Below, piece by piece: positions 26,801 through 40,600 of a stretch of DNA of 64,000 nt. How positions within the stretch are numbered: the first letter of the stretch is position 1; every line of letters starts with the position of its first letter. The stretch is from Hyalella azteca (taxonomy: Eukaryota > Arthropoda > Malacostraca > Amphipoda > Hyalellidae): contig NW_025944103.1 in assembly GCF_000764305.2 (NCBI RefSeq), positions 1 through 64,000 of the forward strand, written 5' to 3'. Both the position numbers and the translations under genes were made by a program. Below the pieces are notes generated by a model that saw only the letters and a list, made by a program, of their open reading frames with translations, ran no database searches and was not told where the DNA came from.

Positions 26801-27529
26801 TAAGATTGGAAAATAAAGTAAAAGGAGAAACAACACAAAAGAAAAAATGCTACCTTCATCCGATCGTCACTAGTTGGACTTCAAAAAGAAAGTATTTGGG
26901 GAAAAAATTACGTTTTTAATGGTTTGCTACTGTCGAGGCAGTGGCTCGGCCAGTTCATCGACCTTCACACCCATGGCTGAAGGTCGCCTGTACCTCTACA
27001 ACTAAGGCCTTGAAATTTTCATCCAGTACCGAAATAATGATCAATAGAGCTCTATCCTGAAGTTGGATCTTGACAAAATGTTCGACCCTGATAATAAATT
27101 CTAAATACATTGATTGTAAGTTCTATCCGTATGATTTGTCTACATAATCCATTTTCCCTCTATACGTTTTTATCTCGGTAGGATTTTTAAATTGTTAATA
27201 AGTTCTACGTAAAAAATAAATCTTATCAACATAGTTTTACACAAGTATCATATACAACTTAAATCGTAATTTCTACCTTGATAGCAAGAACCACCTTGAT
27301 AGTGAGCTCTAGTTTACCACCTGATCGTAATATTTCTACCGACAGCAAGAATAGTATATTGATTGGCAGTCATGAATACATACCTGGGATCGGCATTGTT
27401 GAATTAGAAAACACTCGTGAATTTCCAAACATTTCCAAAACATTTTTGCTTGTACATAGTTCAATGACTAACATCAAAAATAGAACAAAACTGGTGATAT
27501 ATAAATTAATTAGAGGTTGTTCGGATGTA
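23886..27529. other. gene-free stretch
   Basis: No supported gene. At 26593-26626 there is a short palindromic run of TACTATAC/GTATAGTA units. A patch at 25490-25780 is GC-richer with an open frame but no motifs. Everything else is AT-rich. Confidence 0.5.
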
Positions 27530-28128
27530 CAGGGCGATTCACGGACATTTCCTGTTTTTATTTTGCGCAAAGCAGCCAGGTTTTGTGAGAAAAGACCGGG
27601 GATTATTTCATATGAAAGGCTAGGTCATGAAGTTTTGTGTCCCGCCTAGTCAGCTGCCCCATTGCATTGGACAAGCTAACAGCGTGCGTTTGCTGTCGAG
27701 GCGTACTTCTGAGACAACATTTTACTGAGCGCCCCATCTGCTTGATAGGTCACCTTCACTGGCCTCTTCACACGGTGTTAGATCACCTTCCTTGGCCGCC
27801 GATTTTGCTCCGTGTGATTTTTTATGGAGTTATCTTAAATAATTGTTTACAATGACTGTCCAAGGACCCTACCTCATTTGAAGAACAACATACACCAAGC
27901 CATCGCCCGTCAATATGCTGCAGCGAGTTGAAAAGAACTTCACAAATCGACTAACTGAATCCATTGACAATGGGATCCGTCATTTGTCCGATGTCATCTT
28001 TAAAACTAAGCAATACAAAAATTCTGGCGTACGTATTTTTCTGTAAAATTTATATAGGTAGTAATGATATATTTACTATTTCTTTTATATCAAGCTTCCA
28101 AATCGGCAAATTTTCGTGAATCACCCTG
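27530..28128 (+). mobile_element. internally deleted mariner/Tc1-type element
   Basis: The ends are imperfect inverted repeats: CAGGGCGATTCACGGACATTT on the left and the reverse complement of GCAAATTTTCGTGAATCACCCTG on the right. The element is flanked by TA on both sides (27528-27529 and 28129-28130), as expected for this superfamily. At 599 bases it is about half the length of an active mariner. The remaining coding sequence is C-terminal only and frameshifted. Confidence 0.85.
27801..28007 (+). pseudogene. mariner transposase C-terminal remnant
   Basis: Codons from 27801 read DFAPCDFFLWSYLK, the conserved block around the last catalytic acidic residue of mariner-type DDE transposases. After a frameshift the next block reads PRTLPHLKNNIHQAIARQ, and after another, VEKNFTNRLTESIDNGIRHL, the usual C-terminal tail. 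The N-terminal DNA-binding domain and the first catalytic residues are gone. The copy is dead and lies within TA-flanked inverted repeats. Confidence 0.85.
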
Positions 28129-28130
28129 TA

Positions 28131-31100
28131 TATCTATCAAACAATTCTCTCGTATATGCGAGATCTGGCATGAGGATGACAAGACAGAACCGGCCACGAT
28201 GCGCTCTGCACAGTGCACACGCTCACTGCCCTGCCGTGCATTCTACGGAGCCCAAGAGTTGACTTTCTAAAAGGTCGAGCGTTGCCACCATCCCAGCGAG
28301 ACGCTAGGCAAGGCGTTCGGTCTCTCACTCTTTCTTCTGGATAAGAGCGCTGGCTTCGGAAGGCCTTTCAAACCCCGCGTGATCCCAGGTCAAGCTGGCC
28401 CTCCTGCTGTGTCGGGTCTAATGTGCTATTAATTTTCGAAGTTAGCGGTACTTTGTGGCTAAGAAGACTAATTTGATGATACGAGAAATACAGGACTAGA
28501 AGTTAAAAGTTTAGTTAACATTACTTAGATGCGGTAACAATACAAAAATTAAGTCTTGGCCACAGTTAGTAAGTCCACAATGGAATCGCGGTATAATGAC
28601 AGCGAAAAGTACGATCATTGGGAATATCTATAACCCTCTGAAAAATTTAACACATGATAATAGACTGGTTCTATACAAAATTACGCTTAGGCGACAAGTT
28701 AATGATGTACACAAGCCCAGATCAAATTTTGTAGTCGCGAAGTCAGTATAGTCCAGAGCGATTTTCTCACCGAGGAATAAGCACAGTTATCTAAGAAGAA
28801 GAACGACAGAAAAGACAGCTCAACAAACCGCCATAAATTGCAGCCTTAGGAACATGAAACAGCGTTCTCACCGCAACGCATCCCACAGCACTCCAGTTAA
28901 CTGGCGTTAGGTGCAAGAACATTAAAAAGGAAGTTGGTGAGAAAAAGATAATCGAGGATCTGCATGTTACAAGGAATTCAGGAAAAACATCCAGTTAAAT
29001 TATTGATTCAATAAATTATCACACTTGACTCTTTTCTTCAATGTTCACTGAGGAAATCTAAAATGAATAAATTTAAATTCACTACGCTCAAAATATTTCC
29101 AGGAACTATTCACTTTCATACGTCCAAATTGCTATTGATGGAAAATTTTTAGCCTCAGTAAATTTAATTTAAGATCGAAATATTACTTGGGACCATTAAT
29201 TAACCTTACAGTGCTTCAGTCATTATAGGTCGACGTTCCACATGGCAAGATGTTCATCGAAGCATGGAAGATCTAATCCTTAGGGTAGAGCGTTCACACA
29301 AAGTTGGCCTCTCTCTTTCTTTTGAATAGCCCACGGCAACTAATAAAAACGGTAGCCAGGCAGCGACGCTTGTGTCGCTCGATTGCACGCGATGCATACC
29401 TGTTCTGAACCACACATCAATGAAAAAACAATGCCATCAGGAAGTGAATTGATTCGGCTTATAGCACTATAGTTAAAGAATTTAACAAGGATTGCATTGA
29501 ATAGCGCCGATTAAGGCTTATACAAATGTGCCAGTCTCACAGCAGTGTGACGTTGGCCTTTCTTCCAGTACGTAAACCATCATTTGAGAATGAATGAACC
29601 TTTTGTACCTGAATGCATAAAAAAGACATGTAGCAGCGGCATTCAAATTATATTGATCACTACTAATCTTTTTGGCAAACTAGAAACATGCATTTCAGTG
29701 AGTGAAATTTGTTTAATCTACAAAAATTTTAGACCCCAAACCACGATACATAAACTTCATTCTTCTGCCATGACCGTCAAGCCTGGCCTTCAAATTAAAT
29801 ATGGAGACTTGGAGATTGCGTCTTGTTAATAAGAAAAGAGGGAGCAAAGAGCACGTCGCCTCTCGTTTGATCAACCGTGGCTCAAGACAGCGGGACGGAA
29901 TTTTCTTGAAACGCGGTTTTTGTTCCACAAACCTCAAGTTTAACGCTTTTTTACAAGTTTCAATGCAACTATTGCAAAATAGGAAATAAATCTAGTCTTT
30001 AAAAAATAAAAATAAAAATCTTTTAGGAAATAAAATCTTTTAGTTGAAGAGCAAAAGCTTTTTCTGTGCGCACTTGAGTGCAGGATAATATATATCAACG
30101 ACAAAATTGGGTAAATTCAACAAGTGCAAATGACGGAAAATGGTGGCATCAAAAATGGGAATAACAATTAAACATTAAAAAAAGAAGTGGCAAATGTGCG
30201 GTTTTACATGGAATTTGCATTATGAGATTAATTGTAAGAGAATGGTACAGTACAAGTGCAGAGATTTTTTAACTTAAAACGCTGAAATGATGAATTCATA
30301 TGATTGGTGATTAATAGGAACTGAGGTGATGATCAGCAAAACACTTCAATATTAAGTCAACATTGATGACGGATGTTAATATAATAGATGTACATGTAAA
30401 TGGCAGTGCGCAGTGAGAAAATGAACAGACACGAGAAACAGGAGATACAAAAACGAAGGCTGCGGGTGCCACCAGCACCACATTCCTCAGCCAGATCAGC
30501 TAACCTCTCACCCGCTCGCCTCAACTGCGATCGCATTCCGTCCGAGAACTTCATACGCTGCAACGCTTAACAATCTTTTGTTTCCATAATCCATTAAATA
30601 TCCTTGAATTTGTTTTGTTTACTTCTTTGAGAGAACTCAAGTTAATACGTAATAAATCTACATATTTCGAAACAAAAAAAAAAAAACAGTTTTAATTAGT
30701 TTCACATTACAAAAAGCGATTTGAATTGACGTTTTATTAAATAAGTGTTTGTTTCAGGGGCCATTCTTTCATTGACATTACTACGGTGAGAAAAATGTTA
30801 TGTTAGCAGGGACAACGATTTGATAGGAGGAACAAAATTCTGAATCTTCAGGGTTCATCTATCCACAGCAAAGACGGATTAACCTGCTAGTTTTTACAAA
30901 TTCCAGATATCAATCATGCCGTAAAATAATTAATTAATGACAAAATTTCATAATCTGCTTCAGACGTTAAATAGCGAATGGCAGGCATATGGACTAGTTC
31001 AAAGAAACCAAAAAATTATGAAGGATTTAAATTTAGATAATTATATCCCGAAAATTAGGGCATCTCGTTTCATACAGGGTTCTGTGAGAATATAGGTGAT

Positions 31101-31710
31101 TTAATTAGCATATGAAAGCAAAAGGGCTACTGAAAAAAAAACGAATTATTTGATGCAAAAATTGTGTGTCTCTTGTGCTTAACAAGACATTTATTTCTAC
31201 ACTGATAACGATAAAGTAGTCGGATCAGTTCGTCTCAGGAATAACGACAGAACAATAAGCATGGAGCAGGCTGACGATCTGCAGCAGTGGTTCTCAAAAT
31301 CATATTAACCAAAAAGAAATTATTCGATTTCATTTGCGCAAAAGATAGTAATAGAAAAAATTTAAATTTATATTCATATTAACTACATTAGTATACGGGT
31401 AAAGGGCTCATAAAGGTATTAAAATTCGACAGTAAAGAGAACAAAATTGGAGATCAGGAGGCACGAGTATGGCAAGAGGGAAGGTCAGAGCGAGATGTGC
31501 GTTGAATGCCACGATGCTCTATAAGAACTACCGCGTCCAGTGATCATGAACGTGGCTGATGGCAATTAGCTGAGGAACTTAAGAACGCAACTCACGGTTT
31601 TTGTGACATTGTTCAAAATTTTTATGAAGAAGTGACAACAATAATCGTTGTTCTAATGACCAACTCGCTGATTACGGAATTAGTGGGCATCAATGCATCA
31701 GGTAGGTACT
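28131..31710. other. gene-free stretch with one weak exon candidate
   Basis: A GC-richer patch at 28190-28420 has no supportable frame. On the minus strand at about 30460-30560 a GC-rich segment reads MKFSDGMRSQLRRAG and runs into GTGAGAGG, which could be a first coding exon of a minus-strand gene. I do not call it, because there is no family support. A lone hAT-like end, CAGTGGTTCTCAAAA, lies at 31284. Confidence 0.4.
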
Positions 31711-31930
31711 ATGCTAAACCTTATAATCAGGCATCACCTGAAATCGTGGTAATGAAATACGAGTTTTAAATGATAAACCTTATAATCAGGCATCACCCGA
31801 AATCGTGGTAGTGAAATACGAGTTTAAATGCTAAACCTTATAATCAGGCATCACCTGAAATCGTGGTAATGGAATACGAGTTTAAATGCTAAACCTTATA
31901 ATCAGGCATCACCCGAAATCGTGGTAGTGA
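31711..31930 (+). repeat. tandem repeat, four copies of a 58-base unit
   Basis: Four units start at about 31711, 31770, 31828 and 31886 with ATG(C/A)TAAACCTTATAATC. Units 1 and 3 share CACCTG and GGTAATG, while units 2 and 4 share CACCCG and GGTAGTG. The array therefore arose by duplication of a two-unit block. The last unit is cut short. Confidence 0.9.
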
Positions 31931-34900
31931 AATAGTACTAGTTTTAAGCTATTGTTTAGAGCATTGCTAATGTCCAATTAGAACTCATGGCGTTCAATAA
32001 CTAATCTCGCTAATTAAATTGCTCACTATAAAGTCATACCAAAGTAAATGCGAATTTCGTAAACACTTGTGAAATGAAGGTCGCAGCGCATGCGCAGTGA
32101 GGGCGCAGTTAACGTGACTAGGGGTAGCGTTTCCTGTTGTCCAGATAGCAGCGCGGCACGTCCGTGATGTGAGAAACGATTTCTCAACAAACTATTTCAG
32201 ATGAACATTCACCTATGCCCTAACTTTTAACCTCTCGATCAGCGCATAATTTCGGGCAAGAAAATTATTACAAGTGCTTTTAGTTAATAGGGTAGTAGAG
32301 CAAATGAACAAAATCTTTCGTGGGATTAAACAAAAAATTGAACATGGAATGAACAGAAATTGCAATGTAGATTGTGGACGTAGAGGAAAATGATGAAAGC
32401 AGGTGAACTTTTCTACTTGCTTGATGATCTGTAAAAATTCCGTACATGGAACATGACATCAATGGCATAAACATGCAGTAAAAACATTTGAGACCCATAT
32501 AAAAATTTTTTCAGCGCCGAATACTGGCACAATACTGCTATCTAACGAATTTCCTGCACAACACAAGTCTCAGAAAATAAAATTACATGCCGGTCTGTCA
32601 TTGAAATTCAAGGCTCCACATAACAAATAAAAATGTTTTTTTTTTAAATGCGTTGAGGAAGGAGAACTGGATTAGTAAATAATACGATGCAATTTAAAGG
32701 CGTCTAAGTCCAATAAGGCGAGGTGATCTACATCACCGTCCTCCACCTTTGCCCCTGCAGATACAGGCACCGATTGCAGTCACTACTGCTGTGCACCAGT
32801 GCTGGCGTTACTGGCAGTTCCATGGTTACCGTCACTGTTGCAATGAGTGCTGTCAACTGTCAAGCAGGTCGTTTCCGTCAGTGCTACCATTGAATCTACT
32901 CCCAATGCTCTCATTTCTGTAACTGCTGCTGATGGTGCGTGCTACAGCAAGTTGTGCCATTTCTGTAGATGTCGCTGGAGTGCTAATGCCCCAGCGCCGA
33001 TAGCCCGATACTGTCACTGAAATTTTCTGCTGGAAATGCCGCTGCGACCTAAACACTATGACTGAAACATAGATTCAGCGGAGCGGCTGCGAGACAGGCT
33101 AACCCAAAGGTATCATACGCCTATCGATTGAAAAAAAAGTTGTAATGTCTGTTATTTGATAAACGTAGCAAACTCGAGTCTCGACCAATTGCAGCACGAG
33201 CATATCTGTGTATGGTTCAATTGCTTCACGGCACCAATTTTACGTCAATATTTTCGTATCTTACCATGATACCATCCTAACTTGGATACTACGATATGAA
33301 CAATTTAATTACATTAAATCATAATATCAACCATATTAAAAACGTGGCAAATAATCTACAACATTACAACGATTACTGTAAGATCATCTGAATCATATTC
33401 CAGAAAATTAATTTCTAAACGAATGTACCTAAATTCCAAACATTTACTTGCATCAGAGTTGCAGGCAGAGGCAGTTAAATACACTAATGATTCATACATA
33501 AGTAACATATCGATATCGTTCAACATGAAATTTCCTTGACCTCGACAGTACCCTTGGTAACTCAGGTTAAAATTCTGGAGACCTCACTGTAAAGAATACT
33601 AAGTGCTTAGGCAACCCTCCTAGTCGCATTATAAAAAATTTCACGTAGAATGGAAGTGTCGTCGATGGAGACTAGTCAGTCATACCTCTTACCAATATCG
33701 ACTCAAATCTAGTTCGAGAATCATCGAGAATGTTATAACTTGGGAAGGTTTAAACAATAAAAAATTTGCAAGCGATGGTTCAGTCATAAACGCCGCATCT
33801 ACACCTGAACCCAAATAAATAGCAAGTCCAAAATGATCTATACTAATTTTGAGAACCCTTTACCTTTGTGTCTGAAATTTCACAGAAAATGTTCTCCAAA
33901 AGTATATAGGTACCGTAGCGTAGTTATGACAAGCCTACAGCTTTCAAACCTTGACATATGATATGTAATCTTATAGACAGCTAATCTACAAGTGTAAATC
34001 GTTCACAGTAAGACGGTGTTGCAAGGCCAATGTATATACATGGGATTATGGGATGTTGCGTACATCAAATGTTATCAGCTTAACGACTACAAGACGTTGA
34101 GATCGCAGATTGGCGCCGATGAGGACATGCGGGCGGCGGTTGGCGCGGGGTGGCGCGTGCGCTGTCCTAACTCCATAGGCGATTGTGACATCCTAACCTA
34201 AGCAGTTACTGAGGTAGTCATGCAGCTCACCTCAGTGGCTTTTTGGCATCTCGGTCATTGAATTTAAAATAAAACAGAGGTCTGTATTCACATCATTGCA
34301 CGCAAGACATAACATCAGGAAGTAGGCCAGAGATATGTACATCTCCCATGGCATTGAACATATAAATATCAACTTCATGGATGCTATCAACTTCAAATGA
34401 TTCAATAGTCTAAAATGGTATCAAACATAGGTAAGTAAGTGGACTTATGATTCATGGTTCTTCATAGTGATCATGAAAGACTAATATAGAGATGATAATC
34501 CCATGAAAATTATAGGTTTTCGTTCGTAGATTTGTCATTAAAAATATTATTGATGATTGTAGAAGCTTTTTATAAATTGTGATTGCAGACGGCAGATTAT
34601 GTAGGAAGAGTTAACAGATAAACTGCTTAGGTGCAAAAATCAACAATACTTACCTTCGGATGAAAATGATTAATTCTGTGTTTCGACTTTAGAAGTAAGC
34701 CTAAGTCACTCAACCAAGCAAAACAGGCAAATAAGATCGTTTTTCTTCACTCCCAAATTAACAAACACGATTTCATGATAGAACGTCATCTATCGGTCTA
34801 AAATCGTAAGCAGAGTTTCTTCGAAGTCGCCCCAGCCATGCCGGCTAAGAGATGATGGAACGCACAACCACCCACTTCAACGCCTATACTCGCTCTGACA

Positions 34901-37652
34901 TCCGAATAGAGATTAGAGAAGACAACAAACTACCAGCAGGAGTGAAGGTCACAAATCGGTTGTTATAGCGACGGCGGTAGCTGAAGGTTAACTTAACACA
35001 ATTTACGAAACGCAACGTGAATTCAATGCAAGTTGCATTATTTTTAAAAATAATTACTGAAGGCAAATAACAGGAAACTGTATATTTTTTTTATTTAGTA
35101 CGGACATGCAAGCATAATGTTACATACTGTAAGTCAAAATGTTACGATAAACTTGACATGTGTCAAAATGTATCCAAGTATTCATGCCCATCTGTCAAAT
35201 CATTATTTGATCCCTAGTTACCTGTTAATTAATACCCTTACCTGCACGCATGCGCATCATTGCATGCAGTCTGTCTCATCTGAATAAAGAAGAATTGGTA
35301 TGAGGAATATGAATGTATATCTCGAATATTTTCTACTTATGATCGAATGAAAACGAAAAAGCGCTAACTGATGTATTCGGAATGCATTTTACAGTGAAAC
35401 GTATTTTTTTAACAAAACTTTGATTTTTTCACACGAATAATGTCAAGATACAGTCATAGATGAAGTCATTATTGTCACACAGATAAACCATCCACTCAAT
35501 ATGAAAATAAATGAATATAACGATAGAAGTTTTAGATGCCAGAATAATGTAATTTAATTTGTTTGTGAAATACTGTATATGACTGGCACGTCCTATCTTT
35601 TTTGTACATTTCAAATTTACAAGTCAAATCTGCTCAAACCACTTGCTTGAGGTCTTTTTAATATGTAAAATCAAATTTCGATTGATGCCCTACCTCAGGC
35701 CTGTATAGGAGTGTCATTGTTAAAGATTAGTCCATCGTTAATTAATGATTAGCCCATGCCGATGCTAGACATCTTATTCTTAGAATATAATGGAAGTGTT
35801 GGCACTGGAGAAATAGTTCCGTGGCCTGTTGCTGATTCTTGTACTTTTCTTGACTTGAATCTACAATGGATCCGGCCTTTTGAGCCCGATCTTTCCATAA
35901 CTGGTGATTGTTTGAGATAGCTGCTGGACTCAGGTCCGTAAGTGCTTATTAGCTGCTGGACTTATTGCAAGGTCCGACTCGTATGTCGATGTTACTTGAA
36001 GCTCTGAAAAACCATTTATGTCGCCGCATGGCAGTTAAACGGAAGCTATACATCATCTAATTTTCACAGCTAGTTGGGTTTCGAAAACACATCGGTTATA
36101 TCCATATCCACTGCTTGTTTTGTGCCCTTTTTTCGGCCGAGTCATCACTCCACTCGAGGTTAAGTCGTGTAAATTTAGAAGATTTCGACTTCATGTAGAA
36201 GTTATACGGCAAAGCTAGAATTCACAGCTATAAGAAATTCTCTAAGAATGTTGAACATATATAAATGAAACTTTACGCAAAAAATCGTGTTAAAATTCCG
36301 TCCATGTTTAGGTCACGAGAATTTCAATGATTTGGGTTACATTTGCGAGTTTCATGACGATTGATGTTGGCATTTACTTTGACAAATTTATTCTGACCTG
36401 CTGTACAGAGAGTATGACTCGCGTGTCATCTTATAGTGTTAATTAGTATTATTACATCAATTAATGAAACATGAACCTTCCATTCTTGTTTAGGTCGGGA
36501 GAAGTTGATCGAAATCGCTTCACCCACGAGTTGTACGATTATACGGTCTACCAACAGGATATTTTCCTGGACGGTCGTCAAATTCGCAGACACTAGGAAA
36601 TGGTTATTACACTACCGAAAAAAAATTTTTCATTCAATAATAAAGACATAATATGTCATTGAGCTGGCAGATCATTCGTAGCGTTACTTGATTATAAAGT
36701 CGAATTTAATAAGAAACCACATCACCGAAACGTGACTGGGATTGATAGTCTAAAGATTCGGTGTACAAAATTTTAAAGTAGCTGCCCTCGGCTAACACAA
36801 ATTAACTTAATATTTCATGTTGACGCTCGTGATGTTGTTTTGTGTGCATCTTGTTAAAAAATGGCAACCAGAACTTCTTATTTTAAAATACTTGCTATTT
36901 AAAAATAAAAAAATATCAAAATTAAATAGCAGAAGGATTATATTATTTTGAAAATATTTTCATTAATTTTATAATTTACTGACGATGGAGTCACTTAGTC
37001 AGTGTCTAATGTATCTATTTTACGTCTGGAAAAGTTAATATACGTTAAAAACGAAAAATAATTTCAAATTTATAAAGATGAAATAATCTTTCAATATCCG
37101 ATAAAATTGAGTGATTTTATGATAAGTTATGTTATTCTGATGTGTAAACGACAAATTTAAATCGAACAAATTAAGTTTGACTTCTAGGAAAAATCCAGCG
37201 CAGTCCGGATTTCAAACAAGATCATTAATTTTAATTGCTAATTGTTGCCGCAGAGCGAATGCATGTCGTTTTTTGTCATGCTGCCGAGCGTTTTTATTTC
37301 CCCATAAATATAACGACTTTGAAATATTGCAACCCATTTTCCTCATGCATGAGGATAGTCAAAACTTTTCTTTCTTATTGGGTTCAGCAAATGTTAGGCG
37401 TCAGTTACGCGCCTGCATGGGCTTTCGGCGATAAGCAGTTGAAAGTGTTCGTTTAAGAGAGCAGATATATAGTAAAAAATTATTCATTAAAAAAATTAAT
37501 TGTTAATAGAATGGTAATGTGAGAATTTCCTTTGATATTCAGTCGATTGCATATGTTGCATCACAAGGGCCACTACTATCCCTTAACAAATATTGAAAAG
37601 AGTGAGTAAATTATCAGATTCAAACTGAATGGATAAAACTAATAAAATTAAA
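31931..37652. other. gene-free stretch upstream of the methyltransferase array
   Basis: No supported gene. A patch at 32750-33060 is rich in ACTGCTG/GTTACTG-like triplets and could be low-complexity coding sequence, but frames on both strands break. A GC-rich patch lies at 34110-34190. The last few hundred bases before 37653 would hold the promoter and 5' UTR of copy A; I see no clear TATA box. Confidence 0.45.
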
Positions 37653-40600
37653 ATGATGCAAATAATTTACGCATGGAGTTCTTCATATCGTCAGAAACGG
37701 AAGATGTTGTTAGTGTTACTGACGTTGCTGATATTTATCTCATCTTCCAGTCTGATAAGAGATTTTGGCATCTCAAGGTCTGAAGATCGGGATGCCGTGT
37801 AAGTGATTGCAAGCTCACGATGGAGATAACATATAGTGCAAGCAGACTACTTTCTATCACAATAGATTTACAGCCCTTGAAAATATCCCTATACACCTCT
37901 CAGACAACCACTCGGTTTTACATTTCATATTAATTATAAGTAAGCTCTTATAGATATATAATTATTTGTGTGAGTATTTGTTTGAGTCATGTCACTGCAT
38001 ATATAGATGTCAGAATGCGCATTTACGATACACATCAGCTCGAAATTTTTAGTTGGAGAAAAATAAGGCATTGTAATACTGGAAGCAAATATTTGACCAA
38101 AAATTAAAATTTGCTAACTTAATTTGAATAGTCAAAAATATTTTCCCGTATTATAAACAGGAGTTGAGCGGGAATTCCTTGTAAAATGTGAATTGTAACT
38201 TTGAACTGGTCTTGCTTTAATTAGCAAGCAATAATTTTATTTGTTTTAATGGTATTAACGTTGGCTATCTTGCTGGTTAGTCAAAAATTTTAACTTTGAA
38301 TATTATTTTAAAGCATGACATAACTTATGAGCTCACTGTTTCTGAACAACACAAGTATAAAATGATGAATTTTGGCCAGAATGATTTGGAAATGAGACTA
38401 TGATTATCAAAATTTGAATATTTCTCAATAATTGAATATTATTATATTTTACCCCTTTTTAGCGCATTTTCTCATTTATGGAAAAAATGCACTATTGTGC
38501 TCGCCATGTTCGTCTGTCTGTCCGTCCGCCCGTCCGTGACCTCAAGTTTTCGTCGACGAGAAAATTCGCTCTCTGTCACTCACTGCAGTGAGTACTGAGT
38601 TATATTTTTATTTCTTTGCATGGAATTATGCGTGCAAGCACACTGTAATTTCCTAAGTATTACATTACCCGATTGAATTTCGCTGAGAGACTCTGGTTGG
38701 ATGAAGACCTACCATGTTTATGTATCGGTTTATCCATTACTACTCTATGGGTAAAAAACGTATAGAAGATTCATTTATATTCGTATTTTCAGACTGACGG
38801 ATCCACTACCATTTAGAAGACGACCCGCCAGCCCTCACTCGACTACCCTGCCTGCGCTGACCAACGTCTGGGACTTAAATGAACTTCTGGAGATCCCGAC
38901 GGGGCACTGCGATAAACTGGCGGATATCGGTGGGACCTGGATGTGTAGAGCCTTTGATGGAGACAAAGATGTGAGGAACCTCATGTGCTTTGTTTTTATG
39001 AAGGCCTCAACCTGCTACTGTAGAAAATGTATGCTGATTCAAAGTAACGTAAAAGAAAGGTTTCCATGAACTAATACTGAGATCTGGACCAGTAAAGAAG
39101 TTCGAGGATGAATTTTGATGTCTATTATATATAGCTTGCTTACACAAAATTAAATTACCTCTGACTCTGGTCAAGCCTAGGCTATGATGTTTAATTACAG
39201 ATAACACTGTTCTAATACCGGGAATGATATTCCTGTTCAGATACTAATTTTGTTTGATCGTTGTTGACACAGCAATTCCGCGATTAACACGAAGATTCCG
39301 GCTGCAATTTGGCATTAGGGATTTCAAATTTTGTAAGAAAACATTTATATGAATGATGAGTTTTAAACTAAAGCGTAACCATTAGTGAACATCAGCATGG
39401 TTTTGAACCGGCCGTGGGGCATCGCCAACGTCAGCCACGTCGACGACGACGGCCGGACGTTGGTGACGTACAAAGACGCCCTCGCGGCCAACGGTCACGT
39501 CGACGCCCAGGTGCACTACCTCAAGATCGACATCGAGGAGAGCGAGTATGCTGTCAGTGGAACTGTAACCAAATATTTCAATGCTATTAAGAATACTATG
39601 AAGTTTTAACGATATACAATAGTAGTTTAGGAGCTACTACCATGAACAAACACCATGTGACCGCCAGTACAATGCAACTGCGAACACCATTCAACAGTCC
39701 TTATCATATGAGAGTGAGAACCAGGTGAGTGAGTGAGTGGGTAACGAGAACTTACTATAAGCGAGTACTGCGTGAGCTCGAGTAGCAATTCAGAACGAGC
39801 TCACCGTTGCACCGATGGTTAAGTTTAAAAACTCACTGTTAAGTCCAAGAATGCCCTCTGAAGTGACATACATGGAAGCTCGTATACCTCCATTTAAACA
39901 ACAGCCTTCAGGGAGCGAACAATGATTCGACTTTGAAATACTTTTATTTATGAGATATAGTTATTTAATTCATTGATTCTCAAGCTGTGGAGGCTTCCCA
40001 TCGAATTTCAAACAACGAATAACGAGAAAACCAACATTAACTCGCAAATTTTGAAAAAAATACAATAATGTACGATTATTCTATCATATATAACAAATAA
40101 CAATGAATGAATAAATCTTTGATATACACAATGCACATCTGACACATTTCAATCTTATCTCACATTATTATATTCACGAGACACCCGCCTGCTCCACAGC
40201 TCCATGCAGGAAGGTTTGTCTCTCACATTCAGCAGTAACCACATCAAAGTTTCTCTTTAACTTTTTCTCACAAACATACACACAAATATTGCATCCTTAC
40301 TACATCTTTATTATATCCTTACTATATACTTACTATATCCTTACTATGCGCTTACTGTATCCTTTCTATATCGTTTCTATATCCTTAATATATCCCTACT
40401 ATATGAGAGTTACTATAGTGCAAGAGTAAGCGCCTTGTGAAGCGAGAACATTGAAATTAAGAACGGGCTTTATGTGATGTTGGTACATGTGTCAGAAAAG
40501 CTACCATATTTATGCAGGGGAATGGTTACTCGCATCAGTGAGTGTCAAGTGGGTACGAGGATGATAATAAAGCAAAAACTGCGTCACATCAAACAACTAT

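Noticed and set aside
27278..27649. 123-residue open frame overlapping the left end of the mariner element
   Set aside because: It crosses the element boundary and terminal repeat; the real transposase remnant is in another frame further right.
30357..30563. Minus-strand frame with MKFSDGMRSQLRRAGERL, possible first exon
   Set aside because: GC-rich with a possible GTGAGA donor, but no partner exon, homology or acceptor evidence; left as a note only.
39725..39745. GTGAGTGAGTGAGTGG run resembling repeated splice donors
   Set aside because: It is a short simple repeat after the E3 remnant, also present in block C, and is not at an exon end.
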